Part shown: one piece after another, positions 23,789 to 32,838 of the stretch
Position numbering within the stretch: position 1 is the stretch's first letter
Layout: the number at the start of each line of letters is the position of its first letter
From: Phycisphaerae bacterium
Lineage (GTDB): Bacteria; Planctomycetota; Phycisphaerae; UBA1845
Length of the DNA: 37,458 nt
Direction: 5' to 3'
NCBI GenBank assembly: GCA_029260055.1
Contig: JAJDDX010000138.1
Coordinates: forward strand, 1 to 37,458
The notes under the pieces: generated by a model
What the model was told of the DNA's origin: nothing
Databases searched by the model: none
The model's input: only the letters and a program-made list of their open reading frames with translations
Made by a program: the position numbers and the translations under genes

Positions 23789-23860
23789 TCACCCGCCCCC
23801 GCCTCTGACGACCATGAAGATAACCGCGGCAGCCGCTAGCCCTAAGATGATGGTTTCCAT
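23789..23860 (-). CDS. Candidate 23-residue membrane microprotein
   Basis: In the 427-nt gap between the asparaginase-family gene and panD, a minus-strand ATG at 23860 is preceded by GGAGGAG with 9-nt spacing, one of the strongest ribosome-binding sites in the window. It encodes METIILGLAAAAVIFMVVR followed by four Gly and a stop. The 18 central residues are almost all hydrophobic and end in Arg-Gly, as in single-span microproteins with a cytosolic positive end. No known family is recognised. The rest of the gap (23861-24132) shows no other gene. Translation is inferred from the ribosome-binding site and composition only. Confidence 0.5.
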   Translation of the reverse strand: METIILGLAAAAVIFMVVRGGGG

Positions 23861-24132
23861 CGTCTCTATCTCCTCCGACCACCAGCTCACCACCGGCGGC
23901 CCGCCCAAAGCAAATAACATCCCTCAGCCTATCATACGAACCGCCCTGCGGCCCGGTTCCTTCCCCAATACTCATCGGCTTGACCCGAGGGGCTCCCGAA
24001 GGCCAGAACCGCCACCCACGGACCTGAAAATGCGGTTTTGTGGCGATCCGAGGTGGTCAGGCCTTTGACTTTCCGACCCTGCTCACTACAATACCGCGGT
24101 TTTCGATTGCCATGCTCCGGAGGCGAGCTGCC

Positions 24133-24540
24133 ATGAAACTCGAGATGCTCAAATCTAAGCTGCACCAGGCCTGCGTCACGCACGCCGACGTCGCCTACGA
24201 GGGTAGCCTCGGCATCGACACCGAGCTCATGGACGCCGTCGGGTTCTACCCCTACGAGAAGGTCCTCGTCGCCAACCTCAACAACGGCAGCCGGCTCGAA
24301 ACGTACGTCATTCCCGCGCCCGCGGGCAGTCGGAAGATCATCCTGAACGGGGCGGCCGCCCGCCTCGGCGCCGTGCGCGATCGAATCATCATCATGTCCT
24401 TCGCCTGGGTCGATCGAAAGAAGGTCGAAACGGGCACCTACAAGCCGAACGTCATCCGCCTCGACGAAGACAACGAACCGGTCCAGCGACTCTTCACCGC
24501 CGAAGAGAGCAGCAAGATAGCGCCGGTACTGAGCAACTGA
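24133..24540 (+). CDS. panD: Aspartate 1-decarboxylase proenzyme
   Basis: The protein has 135 residues, a typical PanD length, from ATG 24133 with GGAGG about 9 nt upstream. It makes beta-alanine for pantothenate and coenzyme A. The self-cleavage site Gly24-Ser25 lies in YEGSLGID; Ser25 becomes the pyruvoyl cofactor. Family residues are visible: Lys9 and His11 (KSKLHQA), Arg54 and Tyr58 (RLETYVI), and Asn72 in LNGAAARLG. The usual YEGSITID reads YEGSLGID here. No other pantothenate gene is nearby. It converges on the DUF1800 gene with a 50-nt gap. Confidence 0.95.
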   Translation: MKLEMLKSKLHQACVTHADVAYEGSLGIDTELMDAVGFYPYEKVLVANLNNGSRLETYVIPAPAGSRKIILNGAAARLGAVRDRIIIMSFAWVDRKKVETGTYKPNVIRLDEDNEPVQRLFTAEESSKIAPVLSN

Positions 24541-24590
24541 CCCGATACCTTCTTTGACATGCGCCTACGCCGACTGCTTGGGTTGCGCGC

Positions 24591-26186
24591 TTACGAAAGC
24601 TGAAACGCCGGAAGGGTCATGATTGCGCGGATGAGAGTGCGGAGCTGTTGCACCGTGCGCGGCTTGTGGAAGTTGACGACGTCGTTCGCCGATCCGAGCA
24701 TCCCGATCAACTCATCACGCTGGTGAGCTTCCAGCGGGTGATGCAACAAGGTCAGTGCGAAGTGGTCCACAGCCTCACCGACCGTCCACCGCTTCTTGCC
24801 TCCGAGTAGCTTGGCCACATCGAGTGGCGGCTGGCGACTCAGCTCTACCTGCGGCGGCGCGAGCGCAAGCGGCACGCGCGGCGGAACCGCCTCGCGAAGC
24901 GACTTGCGAATGCTCACTACCTCGTCCCACCGTTTCGTACGTCGCTCGAACGGGTTCTTCGGCCCGCCGGCGGCAACCGCCCCGGCGAAGCCCTGCCGAG
25001 CGAACAGCGTCGACGACGATATCCACGACCGCCCGCCGCCCCAACCCTTCACGTTCGGCGGCTGAAAGAGGTCTTGTCCCATCCGACGCGTCGCGTCAGC
25101 CATCCCATAGTAATCGCAATCACGCAGCCCCAGCGCTCGCGCGGTCGAAACAGCGAGTTCCACCGGGCTCTTGATGTGCTCGAACCTGACATCGGAAGCA
25201 TAGAAAACCTCACTCGAGAAGATCGCCCGCATGCAGTCGCGGATGTCGTAGTCCGTCTCACGCAGCCTCTCTGCGAGAGCCGCCACGAACTCCTCTCCTG
25301 GATCGTCGCTCACGAAAAACCGCAGGATTCGCCCGGCAATGTGGCCCGCCGTCTCCGGGCGGCTCAGGATGATGTCGATCACGTCGTCGCCGTCGAAGCG
25401 CCCCTCGCGCCCGAGGAACGCCTTGGGACCGAAGTCGTGCCACCCCTTGCGAAAGCGGAAACCATTCCGATCGAACGTCCAGCCCGTCAGCGCGCGTGCC
25501 GCTTCGCGGACATCCTCCTCCGTGTAGTTCCCCGCGCCCATCGTGAACAACTCCAGCAGTTCACGCGCGAAGTTCTCGTTGGGATGCTGCTTGCGGTTGC
25601 TCGCGTTGTCGAGGTAGCGCAGCATGGCCGGATCACGACAAATCGCCGACAGCATCACTCGAAAAGGATCAACGGCATGACGGCGCAATAGTTCGTTCTG
25701 ACCGGCAAGGAGCCGGCTCACCCTTACCTCCTGCGCGCCCGTCGTGAAGTGGCCGTGCCAGAACAACGTCATCTTCTCTTCAAACGGGCGCGGCGATACG
25801 ACCATTCGCCTCAACCACCACGCACGCAGCGCCGCGATCTCCGCCCGGTTGACGACTCGGATGTGCTGCCGGGTCGTTTTGCGCTGCTCCTGCGAAAGAT
25901 CAGGAATCGCCCTGAACACCTGCTTCGGCGCGGGCAACGTACTGACGGCAAAACCGGGGTCGGTCTGCGCGGTCGACTCGAAATCGACGAGCCGACTGAC
26001 TGCGGCGTTCAGCCCCAACGTCACAAGCCGCTCGATCTCATCCGGCGTGCCGCCGAAACCCGCGCGGCGCAGCAGATGAGCGGCGCGATCGCGGTCCCAC
26101 GACTCGGCCCGATCCAGACCGCCCGCAAAGAGCACACCAGTCGTCATCACGACGACCATAGCCGCTACGACCGAAACGCCGCGCAT
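24591..26186 (-). CDS. Exported DUF1800 family protein
   Basis: The protein has 531 residues. ATG 26186 is chosen because GAGGTG precedes it at about 5 nt; ATG 26207 has no such site. A signal peptide is visible (GVSVVAAMVVVMTTGVLFAGG). Family features are HLLRRAGFGGTPDEIERL, FWHGHFTTG, HPNENFARELLELFTMG, ARALTGWTF, FFVSDDP and the C-terminal FQPPNVKGWGGGRSWI. DUF1800 proteins are common in planctomycetes and are usually paired with a DUF1501 protein. No DUF1501 gene adjoins it: the flanking genes are panD (convergent) and an epimerase (divergent). The function of the family is unknown, so no reaction is assigned. Confidence 0.92.
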   Translation of the reverse strand: MRGVSVVAAMVVVMTTGVLFAGGLDRAESWDRDRAAHLLRRAGFGGTPDEIERLVTLGLNAAVSRLVDFESTAQTDPGFAVSTLPAPKQVFRAIPDLSQEQRKTTRQHIRVVNRAEIAALRAWWLRRMVVSPRPFEEKMTLFWHGHFTTGAQEVRVSRLLAGQNELLRRHAVDPFRVMLSAICRDPAMLRYLDNASNRKQHPNENFARELLELFTMGAGNYTEEDVREAARALTGWTFDRNGFRFRKGWHDFGPKAFLGREGRFDGDDVIDIILSRPETAGHIAGRILRFFVSDDPGEEFVAALAERLRETDYDIRDCMRAIFSSEVFYASDVRFEHIKSPVELAVSTARALGLRDCDYYGMADATRRMGQDLFQPPNVKGWGGGRSWISSSTLFARQGFAGAVAAGGPKNPFERRTKRWDEVVSIRKSLREAVPPRVPLALAPPQVELSRQPPLDVAKLLGGKKRWTVGEAVDHFALTLLHHPLEAHQRDELIGMLGSANDVVNFHKPRTVQQLRTLIRAIMTLPAFQLS

Positions 26187-26342
26187 GAACCCACCTCGAT
26201 ACTGCATGAGGAGTAGAACGTCGAAACCGGCCGTCTATTGTCACCCGGCCATGTTTTTGAAAACCGCCACCCTTTACCGGCCTCATAGCGCTGTATACGA
26301 TTGCCCTCGCTCGTGAAAAACGCTAGCGACAAAGGCCGTGCC

Positions 26343-27323
26343 ATGCCCGAACAAGCCAAGATTCAGAATGTCCTGGTCACCGGAGCTACCGGCTTCGTCG
26401 GGCGGAGCGTCGTCCGCGAGCTCCTGCGCCGCGGCCTGACCCCGGTATGCCTCGTGCGGTCAGCCCGGAAGCTCACCGATCAGCACCCGGACGTGTTGCC
26501 CGATCGCTTGGCGCCCGTCATCGGCACACTGGGTGACGAGGGCGCCCTCCGGCGGGCGGCGGAGGTCAGCCAGGCCGCGATCCACCTGGTCGGCATCATC
26601 ATCCAGCGCCGCGTGCAAGCCAAGACGTTCGCCGGCATTCACGTACGCGGCACGCAGCGCGTCATCGCCGCGATGGAGCATGCGGGAATCCAGCGGCTCG
26701 TCCACATGTCGGCCCTCGGCACAAGCCCGAACGCCACCTCACCCTACCACAAGACGAAGTGGAAGGCCGAGCAACTCGTCACCGCCGGCGATCTCGATTG
26801 GACGATCTTCCGACCGAGCCTGATCCACGGACCCGAAGGCGAGTTCATGCAGCTCCTCCACCGCTTCATCTGCGGCTACTTGCCGCCGGTGATTCCCTAC
26901 TTCGGGAGCGGCCGGGCGAAACTCCAGCCCGTCTCGGTCAAAGACGTGGCCTACTGCATGGTCGAATCCCTCTTCCGTAGCGAAACGATCGGCCAAACCT
27001 ACGCCCTCGGCGGCCCGAAAGTCTATTCCTGGCGAGAGCTCTACGATACGGCCCGCTACCTGATGCCCAAAGCGAAGCGATTCAAACCGATGGCTCCTCT
27101 TCCGGTAGGGCTGGCCAAAGCGATCGCCATCCTCTCCGCCCCGCCCATGGCAGCCGCGGAATCGATCGTGCCTTCACTCGGAATGTTTCGATTTGACGCC
27201 GGTCAAGTGTCGATGTCACAAGAGGACGCCGTCTGTAACCACAAGGCCGCTGAGCAGGCGTTCTCGATCACCATGCGGTCCTTCGAGGATGAGCTGCGTG
27301 CCTACGCCGACCAGATACCGTAA
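26343..27323 (+). CDS. NDUFA9-like NAD(P)-binding epimerase/dehydratase family protein
   Basis: The protein has 326 residues from ATG 26343, with AAAGG about 7 nt upstream. It is an extended/atypical short-chain dehydrogenase: the Rossmann motif is TGATGFVG near residue 13, and the atypical active-site segment is HMSALG with YHKTKWKAEQ. Further segments are FRPSLIHGPEGEF and VSVKDVAYCMV, followed by a C-terminal hydrophobic stretch. This set is typical of the complex I NDUFA9 subunit family and its bacterial homologues, which bind NAD(P)H. A specific substrate cannot be assigned. It is 36 nt upstream of gpmI on the same strand and is probably co-transcribed. TATACG at about 26293 could be its -10 box. 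Confidence 0.88.
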   Translation: MPEQAKIQNVLVTGATGFVGRSVVRELLRRGLTPVCLVRSARKLTDQHPDVLPDRLAPVIGTLGDEGALRRAAEVSQAAIHLVGIIIQRRVQAKTFAGIHVRGTQRVIAAMEHAGIQRLVHMSALGTSPNATSPYHKTKWKAEQLVTAGDLDWTIFRPSLIHGPEGEFMQLLHRFICGYLPPVIPYFGSGRAKLQPVSVKDVAYCMVESLFRSETIGQTYALGGPKVYSWRELYDTARYLMPKAKRFKPMAPLPVGLAKAIAILSAPPMAAAESIVPSLGMFRFDAGQVSMSQEDAVCNHKAAEQAFSITMRSFEDELRAYADQIP

Positions 27324-27359
27324 ACCGAATTGCGCAAGTACCCGGCTGGGAGATTCCAT

Positions 27360-28970
27360 ATGACGTCCGTATCCGCTAAGCCGATCGTGATCATCGTGCG
27401 TGATGGATGGGGCTGTAACCCACACCCCGAGTGGAATCACGCCAACGCGATCCACCTCGCCAAGACGCCCGTGGACGATCGCCTGATGGCTGACTATCCC
27501 CACGCACTGATCCACACGAGCGGCACCGACGTGGGCCTTCCGCCCGGCGTCATGGGAAACAGCGAAGTCGGACACCAAAACATCGGCGCCGGTCGCATCG
27601 TCGAACAGGAGATCATGCGCATCACCGGGCGCATCGACGATGGCACATTCTTCGAAAACCCCGTACTGACCCAGGCGTTCGACCGCGCCGGCAAGAGCGG
27701 CGGCCGTGTACACATCATGGGCCTGTGCAGCGACGGACGCGTACACAGCGACCTGGAGCACCTGTTCGGCCTGCTCGATATGTCCAAACGCGTCGGCTTC
27801 CCCGGCGATCGCGTCTTCATCCACGCTTTCATGGACGGCCGCGACACGCCGCCGAAAGCGGGAATCGGCTATATCGAGCAGATCGACGCCAAGTGTCGTG
27901 AGGTCGGCACCAACCCCGTGGCCAGCGTGATCGGGCGCTACTACGCCATGGACCGTGACAACCGCTGGGACCGAGTCGAGAAGGCGTATCGCCTCCTCAC
28001 TGAGCGAACCGGAGCCCATTACGCATCAGCTACCGAAGCGTTGCAGCACTACTACGACAATCCGACCGAGCCGAGCCGATCCGGCGATGAGTTCGTCAAA
28101 CCGAGCGTCATCCTGCGTCACAACGAACCCGACGGCGCCATCGAAGGCGGCGACAGCGTCATCTTCTTCAACTACCGCGGAGACCGCCCGAGGGAATTGA
28201 CGAAGGCGTTCACCTACGATCAGTTCCCGTTCGACGGCGACGGCAAGAAGCTCGGTTTTGATCGCAGCACGAAGCTCGACCTGTTTTACGCCACGATGAC
28301 GGCATACGAAAAGGGGCTTCCCGTTCACGTCGCCTTCGAAAAACCTCCGCAAATGGCGCACATCCTCGGTGCTTACGCAGCCGAGCTGGGCCTTAAGCAG
28401 TTCCGCTGCGCCGAAACCGAAAAGTACCCGCACGTAACCTTCTTCTTCAACGACTACCGAGACGAGCCCTCGCGCGGAGAGGATTGGCACCTCATCCCAT
28501 CGCCGCGCGACGTCACGACATACGACCAGAAACCGGAGATGTCCGCACGCGAAGTGACCGCAGCCGTCCTCGAGCGAATCAACACCAACGACGACGACCT
28601 GATGGTCATCAACTACGCCAACGGCGACATGGTGGGCCACACCGGGGACCTCAGCGCCGCCATTTGTGCCGTCGAAACCGTCGACGAATGCGTCGGAAAA
28701 GTCACCGAGGCCGTGCTGGCCAAGGGCGGCGGGCTGATCGTCACCGCCGATCACGGAAACGCCGAACAAATGACCAACCCGGAGACCAACGGCCCCCACA
28801 CCGCGCACACCACCTATGACGTGGAACTGATGCTCGTCGATCCGCGCTATCGCGGGCGCTCCCTGCGCGAGGGCGGCCGACTCGCGGACCTCGCGCCGAC
28901 CGCACTCGACATGCTCGGCATCGACATGCCCGACCAGATGTCCGGCACGTCACTGATCAGACCCCGATAG
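27360..28970 (+). CDS. gpmI: 2,3-bisphosphoglycerate-independent phosphoglycerate mutase
   Basis: The protein has 536 residues, slightly longer than the usual 510 or so. ATG 27360 has GGGAG 8 nt upstream. It interconverts 3- and 2-phosphoglycerate in glycolysis and gluconeogenesis using two Mn2+ ions. Metal and nucleophile motifs are clear: VRDGWG (Asp15), GVMGNSEVGHQNIGAGR with nucleophile Ser68, HAFMDGRDTPP, GRYYAMDRDNRWDR, NYANGDMVGHTG and TADHGNAEQM. Alkaline-phosphatase superfamily fold; cytosolic. No defects are seen. Confidence 0.97.
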   Translation: MTSVSAKPIVIIVRDGWGCNPHPEWNHANAIHLAKTPVDDRLMADYPHALIHTSGTDVGLPPGVMGNSEVGHQNIGAGRIVEQEIMRITGRIDDGTFFENPVLTQAFDRAGKSGGRVHIMGLCSDGRVHSDLEHLFGLLDMSKRVGFPGDRVFIHAFMDGRDTPPKAGIGYIEQIDAKCREVGTNPVASVIGRYYAMDRDNRWDRVEKAYRLLTERTGAHYASATEALQHYYDNPTEPSRSGDEFVKPSVILRHNEPDGAIEGGDSVIFFNYRGDRPRELTKAFTYDQFPFDGDGKKLGFDRSTKLDLFYATMTAYEKGLPVHVAFEKPPQMAHILGAYAAELGLKQFRCAETEKYPHVTFFFNDYRDEPSRGEDWHLIPSPRDVTTYDQKPEMSAREVTAAVLERINTNDDDLMVINYANGDMVGHTGDLSAAICAVETVDECVGKVTEAVLAKGGGLIVTADHGNAEQMTNPETNGPHTAHTTYDVELMLVDPRYRGRSLREGGRLADLAPTALDMLGIDMPDQMSGTSLIRPR

Positions 28971-29182
28971 AGCAACGACGACCGATAAGCCGGCGTCCGA
29001 GAATAGCACCCGCTCTTCCCGCCGGAAGCGCTGCGCCGCGGCACTTGCCGCGCCCTGCCACCCGCTTCAATAGCGCCGCCCATCTGCCGATGATGAGAAC
29101 GGATCACGCGCGGTGTTGCCTTCGAGCCACATGCCATGTGGCGTACCGCGCCGGACGTTTCCTCAAAGAGTCGTCTAAGCTC

Positions 29183-30328
29183 ATGGCTGTACACACGCAG
29201 ACCGAAACCGAAGCGTCTTCACGCCCCACGCCGCCGGACTCAGCCGCTGCTGCGTTCCTGGATCGGCTGCGCTCCGCTGCGATACTCGTCGCGCTCGACG
29301 GATCGATCCTCCACCGGAACGAAGCGGCGTCACACTGGCTCGGTGAAGGTACGAATCTCCAAGAAGGGCTCGCCGGCGTGCGGTTTCTCGGACCGTTCGA
29401 CGACTGGCCGAGCGAACTGCGCCGCGTCGTCGATGGCGAACATGCGCCGACGTTCGAGTGCGTACTTACGCCGACGGACGCGCAGTCACCGACCCTCGTG
29501 ACCATCAGGTGTATCTCCGCCATGGGCGGTGAACCGTCCGGTCGCGCCGACGCCGTCGTCCTGGTCATCGAAGAAGGTGCCAAGCAGGCGGACATGGAAG
29601 AGCGCATCGAGGTATCCCGCCGCCTCGCGTCGCTCGGCAAACTCGCCGCCAGAGTCGCCCACGAGTTGAACAACCCGCTCGACGGCATCCTCCGGTACGT
29701 CAATCTCGCCATGCGCCTCGCCGGCGAAGCGCCGGACGACAGGCTCAAGAACTACCTGACGGAATCCCGCACGGGCCTGATGCGCATGGTCCAGATCATC
29801 AGCGATCTGCTCGAGTTCTCACGCAGCACTGACGGTGAGTTCGAGCAGACGGACATCAACGAAGTCGTCGAGCAGGCGATTAGAAGCCTGGCATCGAACG
29901 CCGACGCCAACGGCGTCATCGTCGCAGCCGACTTCCACCGCACCGACATGCCCTGCGTCCGCGGGAGCCGACTCTATCAGGTCGTCTGCAATCTGATCAA
30001 GAACGCCGTCGACGCCATGCCCGACGGCGGCAGACTGGCACTGACCACCGGCATAGTCAGCGGTGAGGTCATGATCGAAGTCGCCGACACCGGCGCCGGC
30101 CTGCCGGACGATGCGCAGAAAGTCTTCGAGCCCTTCTTCACGACCAAAGGCGCCGGTAAGGGCACCGGCATCGGCCTGGCGATCTGCAAGGACTTCGTCG
30201 AGGACATGAACGGCACCATCCACGCCGCCAATGGCGCGGAAGGCGGAGCGGTCTTCACCGTGCGTCTGCCGCTCGACAGTTGCTTACCACCGACCGGGCT
30301 CACGGAGCCCGCACCGGATAAACCATAG
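29183..30328 (+). CDS. PAS-type sensor histidine kinase (NtrB-like, cytosolic)
   Basis: The protein has 381 residues from ATG 29183; upstream in-frame starts lack ribosome-binding sites and encode unlikely sequence. There is no membrane segment. Residues about 25-130 form a degenerate PAS domain (AAILVALDGSILHRNEAASH). The HisKA box LGKLAARVAHELNNPLDGIL has the phosphorylated His160. HATPase motifs follow: NLIKNAVDAMPDG (N box, from 270), DTGAGLP (G1, 302-308), FEPFFTTK (F box) and GKGTGIGLAI (G2). It phosphorylates the sigma-54 regulator encoded 16 nt downstream. The signal is unknown. A 212-nt gap without a gene separates it from gpmI. Confidence 0.93.
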   Translation: MAVHTQTETEASSRPTPPDSAAAAFLDRLRSAAILVALDGSILHRNEAASHWLGEGTNLQEGLAGVRFLGPFDDWPSELRRVVDGEHAPTFECVLTPTDAQSPTLVTIRCISAMGGEPSGRADAVVLVIEEGAKQADMEERIEVSRRLASLGKLAARVAHELNNPLDGILRYVNLAMRLAGEAPDDRLKNYLTESRTGLMRMVQIISDLLEFSRSTDGEFEQTDINEVVEQAIRSLASNADANGVIVAADFHRTDMPCVRGSRLYQVVCNLIKNAVDAMPDGGRLALTTGIVSGEVMIEVADTGAGLPDDAQKVFEPFFTTKGAGKGTGIGLAICKDFVEDMNGTIHAANGAEGGAVFTVRLPLDSCLPPTGLTEPAPDKP

Positions 30329-30344
30329 GAACCGATCGATTGCC

Positions 30345-31748
30345 ATGACAGTTAACGAATCAGATTTGATCGCACACGTGCTGGTCGTGGATGACGACCG
30401 GATCATCCTCGACTCCCTCGGCGAGTTCCTGCGGTTCGAGGGCTACGAAGTCCGCACCGCGGGGTCGCTCGAAGAGGCCATGGCGGCCATCAAGGCGAGC
30501 CCGGTCGACCTGATCCTCTGCGATGTCAACATGCCCGGCGGAAACGGCTTCGAATTGCTACATCTCGCGCGTAAACGGGCACCCGAGACAGCCGTCGTCA
30601 TGATGACCGGCTATGGCACGATCGAAAGCGCCGTCGAGGCGATCAAACTGGGCGCGTACGACTACCTGACTAAGCCGATCGACGACGATGAACTCAAGCT
30701 CTGCGTCGAGCGAGCCCTCGCGCAACAGGCCATCCTCCGCGAGAACCGGGAACTCAAGACCCGCCTGCAAGAGCGGTTCGGGCTCGACAGCGTCGTCGGG
30801 CAGGACTACCGAATGCTCAAGGTGTTCGACCTGGTCGAGACGGTCGCAGCCTCGAAAGTCACCGTGCTGATCGAAGGCACCTCGGGCACCGGTAAATCGC
30901 TCATCGCCCGCGCGATCCACCAGCACAGCGAGCGACGCAACAAACCGTTCGTGGAGGTCGCGTGCGGTGCCATACCGGAGACATTGCTCGAGAGCGAACT
31001 CTTCGGCCATGCCCGCGGCGCGTTCACCGGCGCCATCGCCAACAAACCGGGAAAGTTCAAGGCGGCCGACGGCGGCACGATCTTCCTCGATGAGGTCGCC
31101 ACCGCGTCGCCGGCTCTCCAAGTGAAGCTCCTGCGCGTGCTTCAGTCGCAACAGTTCGAGCCACTTGGCAGCAACAAGACGGAGACCGTGGATGTGCGCG
31201 TCGTGCTGGCGACCAACGTCGACCTCGAGGCCGAGGTCCGGGCCGGCCGATTCCGCGAGGACCTGTTCTACCGCGTCAACGTCGTCACGATCGAAATGCC
31301 GAGCCTCGCCGAACGCATCGGCGACGTGCCGCTGCTCGCGCGCCACTTCCTTCGCCGATTCATCGTCGAGGCCAAGCGCGAAATCATCGACTTCGACGAC
31401 GAAGCCCTGTCGCTCATGCAGCGATACAACTGGCCCGGCAACGTACGCGAACTGGAAAACGCCGTCGAGCGCGCCGTCGTGCTCTGCAAGGGACGACTCA
31501 TTACAGCCGAAGATCTGCCGCCCAAGCTCATCGACGCAGCCATCATTCCGGCACCGTCACTGCCCTACGAGGCCAGACCGCTCAAGGACGCATTGGCCGA
31601 GCCCGAACGACGCATCATCGAGGCCGCCCTCCGCGCCAACGGCTTCAACCGCCAACTCACCGCCGAACAACTCGGCATCAACCGCACCACACTCTACAAG
31701 AAGATGAAACGCTACGGCCTAGACGCCGAACCCGCCGGCGTGCGGTAG
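30345..31748 (+). CDS. NtrC-type sigma-54-dependent response regulator
   Basis: The protein has 467 residues. Three domains are visible. The receiver (10-125) has acidic pocket VVDDD, phosphoacceptor Asp60 in LCDVNMP, Thr88 and Lys110. The AAA+ domain (about 148-385) has Walker A GTSGTGKS (178-185), the sigma-54 contact loop GAFTGA (225-230), Walker B GTIFLDE (244-250) and the Arg-finger segment FREDLFYRVNV. The C-terminal Fis-type helix-turn-helix is QLTAEQLGINRTTLYKKMKR. It activates sigma-54 promoters by ATP hydrolysis. The cognate kinase is just upstream. No -24/-12 promoter is obvious next to it, so its targets are elsewhere. Confidence 0.95.
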   Translation: MTVNESDLIAHVLVVDDDRIILDSLGEFLRFEGYEVRTAGSLEEAMAAIKASPVDLILCDVNMPGGNGFELLHLARKRAPETAVVMMTGYGTIESAVEAIKLGAYDYLTKPIDDDELKLCVERALAQQAILRENRELKTRLQERFGLDSVVGQDYRMLKVFDLVETVAASKVTVLIEGTSGTGKSLIARAIHQHSERRNKPFVEVACGAIPETLLESELFGHARGAFTGAIANKPGKFKAADGGTIFLDEVATASPALQVKLLRVLQSQQFEPLGSNKTETVDVRVVLATNVDLEAEVRAGRFREDLFYRVNVVTIEMPSLAERIGDVPLLARHFLRRFIVEAKREIIDFDDEALSLMQRYNWPGNVRELENAVERAVVLCKGRLITAEDLPPKLIDAAIIPAPSLPYEARPLKDALAEPERRIIEAALRANGFNRQLTAEQLGINRTTLYKKMKRYGLDAEPAGVR

Positions 31749-31773
31749 TAGCTCCACTCGTCACGCACTGACC

Positions 31774-31811
31774 GCTGAAAGCTGATAGCTGATAGCTGAC
31801 AGCTGACAGCT
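31774..31811. repeat. Heptamer tandem repeat GCTGAYA x5
   Basis: Five consecutive heptamers follow the response-regulator gene: GCTGAAA, GCTGATA, GCTGATA, GCTGACA, GCTGACA, then GCT. The 155-nt gap also shows no gene. Heptameric short tandem repeats of this GCTGATA type occur, from memory, between genes in many bacteria. Copy number may vary between strains. Confidence 0.75.
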
Positions 31812-31903
31812 ACCTTGCCTCAAAACTTGCGAATTCCACCAAAATCGCGTATGAGCAACGTGTCAGCCGGCCTGTTCCCGACCTTTCACCATGGGCAAGT
31901 CCC

Positions 31904-32341
31904 ATGAAGTGTATCACGGTACGACAACCGCACGCTCACCTACTCGCCACCGGTGCGAAGTTCGTCGACAACCGCACCTGGGAGACGAACTACCGCGGCT
32001 GGCTCGCGATTCACGCGGGAAAAAGCGAAAACGCGCTGTCAGACGGCGACATGGAGCGATACCCCGACATGGCGTTCTCGGCCATCGTAGCCGTGACACA
32101 CATGGCCGGCTGCGTCCACATCAACCACATCGCCCGCTTGATCGAAACCCAGCCGGAGTTCGGCTGGATCCGCGACCAGAACCACATCATCGGCCCGTTC
32201 TGCTGGCTCCTTCCGGTGATCTACCCACTCGCCGAGCCGGTACAGCGCGTAGGCAAACGCGGGCTGTTTTCGCTGCCGCTTTCGACCGTGCGCCGACTCC
32301 GCGCAGCCGCCAAGACCTTCCCGTTCCGCGCAGCCGGTTAA
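31904..32341 (+). CDS. ASCH domain protein
   Basis: The protein has 145 residues. The N-terminus ITVRQPHAHLLATGAKFVDN, then RTWETNYRGWLAIHAGKS, matches the ASCH/PUA-like beta-barrel (usual form 'ITIRQPWA..I..G.K..ENR'). AFSAIVAVTHMAGCVH and GPFCWLLPVIYPL continue the barrel. ASCH domains bind RNA or nucleosides, and some family members hydrolyse modified cytidines. The Lys and Arg of the N-terminal motif are present (GAKFVDNR), but activity is not certain. No strong Shine-Dalgarno sequence precedes ATG 31904. It adjoins the accessory island and may belong to it. Confidence 0.85.
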   Translation: MKCITVRQPHAHLLATGAKFVDNRTWETNYRGWLAIHAGKSENALSDGDMERYPDMAFSAIVAVTHMAGCVHINHIARLIETQPEFGWIRDQNHIIGPFCWLLPVIYPLAEPVQRVGKRGLFSLPLSTVRRLRAAAKTFPFRAAG

Positions 32342-32409
32342 CGCCGATTCCCTGAATCGCCGACTTTGTTGACCGTGTTTGTTGTGCTCGCTGAGGTGCT
32401 GCCCGCCGA

Positions 32410-32769
32410 TCATCGGCAGAGCTTGTCCAGGTCATGGATCTCGCGATCGACCGCCATGAGACAGAGGGTCTCGTCGCCGACTTCGCGCAGAACTTCCTGC
32501 ATATCCTCGAAGAAGACATCGACGCCGCGCTGCTTGCACACCTGCGCCTTCCACGAGAAGAAGTTGGCTGCGCCGCCCTCGTACATGATCAGTTCCGTGT
32601 ACCCGACGCCATAGTCCGCCAACTCGGCGATCGCCTCCTCGCGTCTTGCCGCGTCGCGACAGGTGAGAATAAGCACCGTGTGCCCCGCATCGAGCAGCGC
32701 GGAGGCGATGACCGAGAAGAACTCGGGATGCCGGGTGATCGTATCGTCAATATCGAAAGCGATGACCAT
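32410..32769 (-). CDS. Short HAD-superfamily phosphatase-like protein
   Basis: The protein has 119 residues. GGGGAG lies 7 nt before ATG 32769. HAD motif I is FDIDDTIT (nucleophile Asp6, general acid Asp8), motif II is LILTCRDAARREEA, a Lys at SWKAQVC may be motif III, and FFEDMQE may serve as motif IV. It is shorter than most HAD enzymes and has no cap insertion. Phosphatase activity on a small metabolite, perhaps a nucleotide, is plausible but not specified. It is the last gene of the minus-strand island and lies 69 nt beyond the Imm1-like gene. Confidence 0.85.
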   Translation of the reverse strand: MVIAFDIDDTITRHPEFFSVIASALLDAGHTVLILTCRDAARREEAIAELADYGVGYTELIMYEGGAANFFSWKAQVCKQRGVDVFFEDMQEVLREVGDETLCLMAVDREIHDLDKLCR

Positions 32770-32838
32770 GGTGTTCTCCCCGTGTGAGGCGCACCTTACT
32801 TCGTCAATAGATGGGGATGAAAGCTCGGCTTCGCCATG

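Noticed and set aside
26376-26399. TGAT in the epimerase as an ApbE flavinylation site
   Set aside because: It is the Rossmann TGATGFVG glycine motif of a cytosolic short-chain dehydrogenase and lacks the upstream acidic residue of the acceptor motif.
31774-31811. Heptamer array as a CRISPR
   Set aside because: Units are directly adjacent without spacers and far too short.
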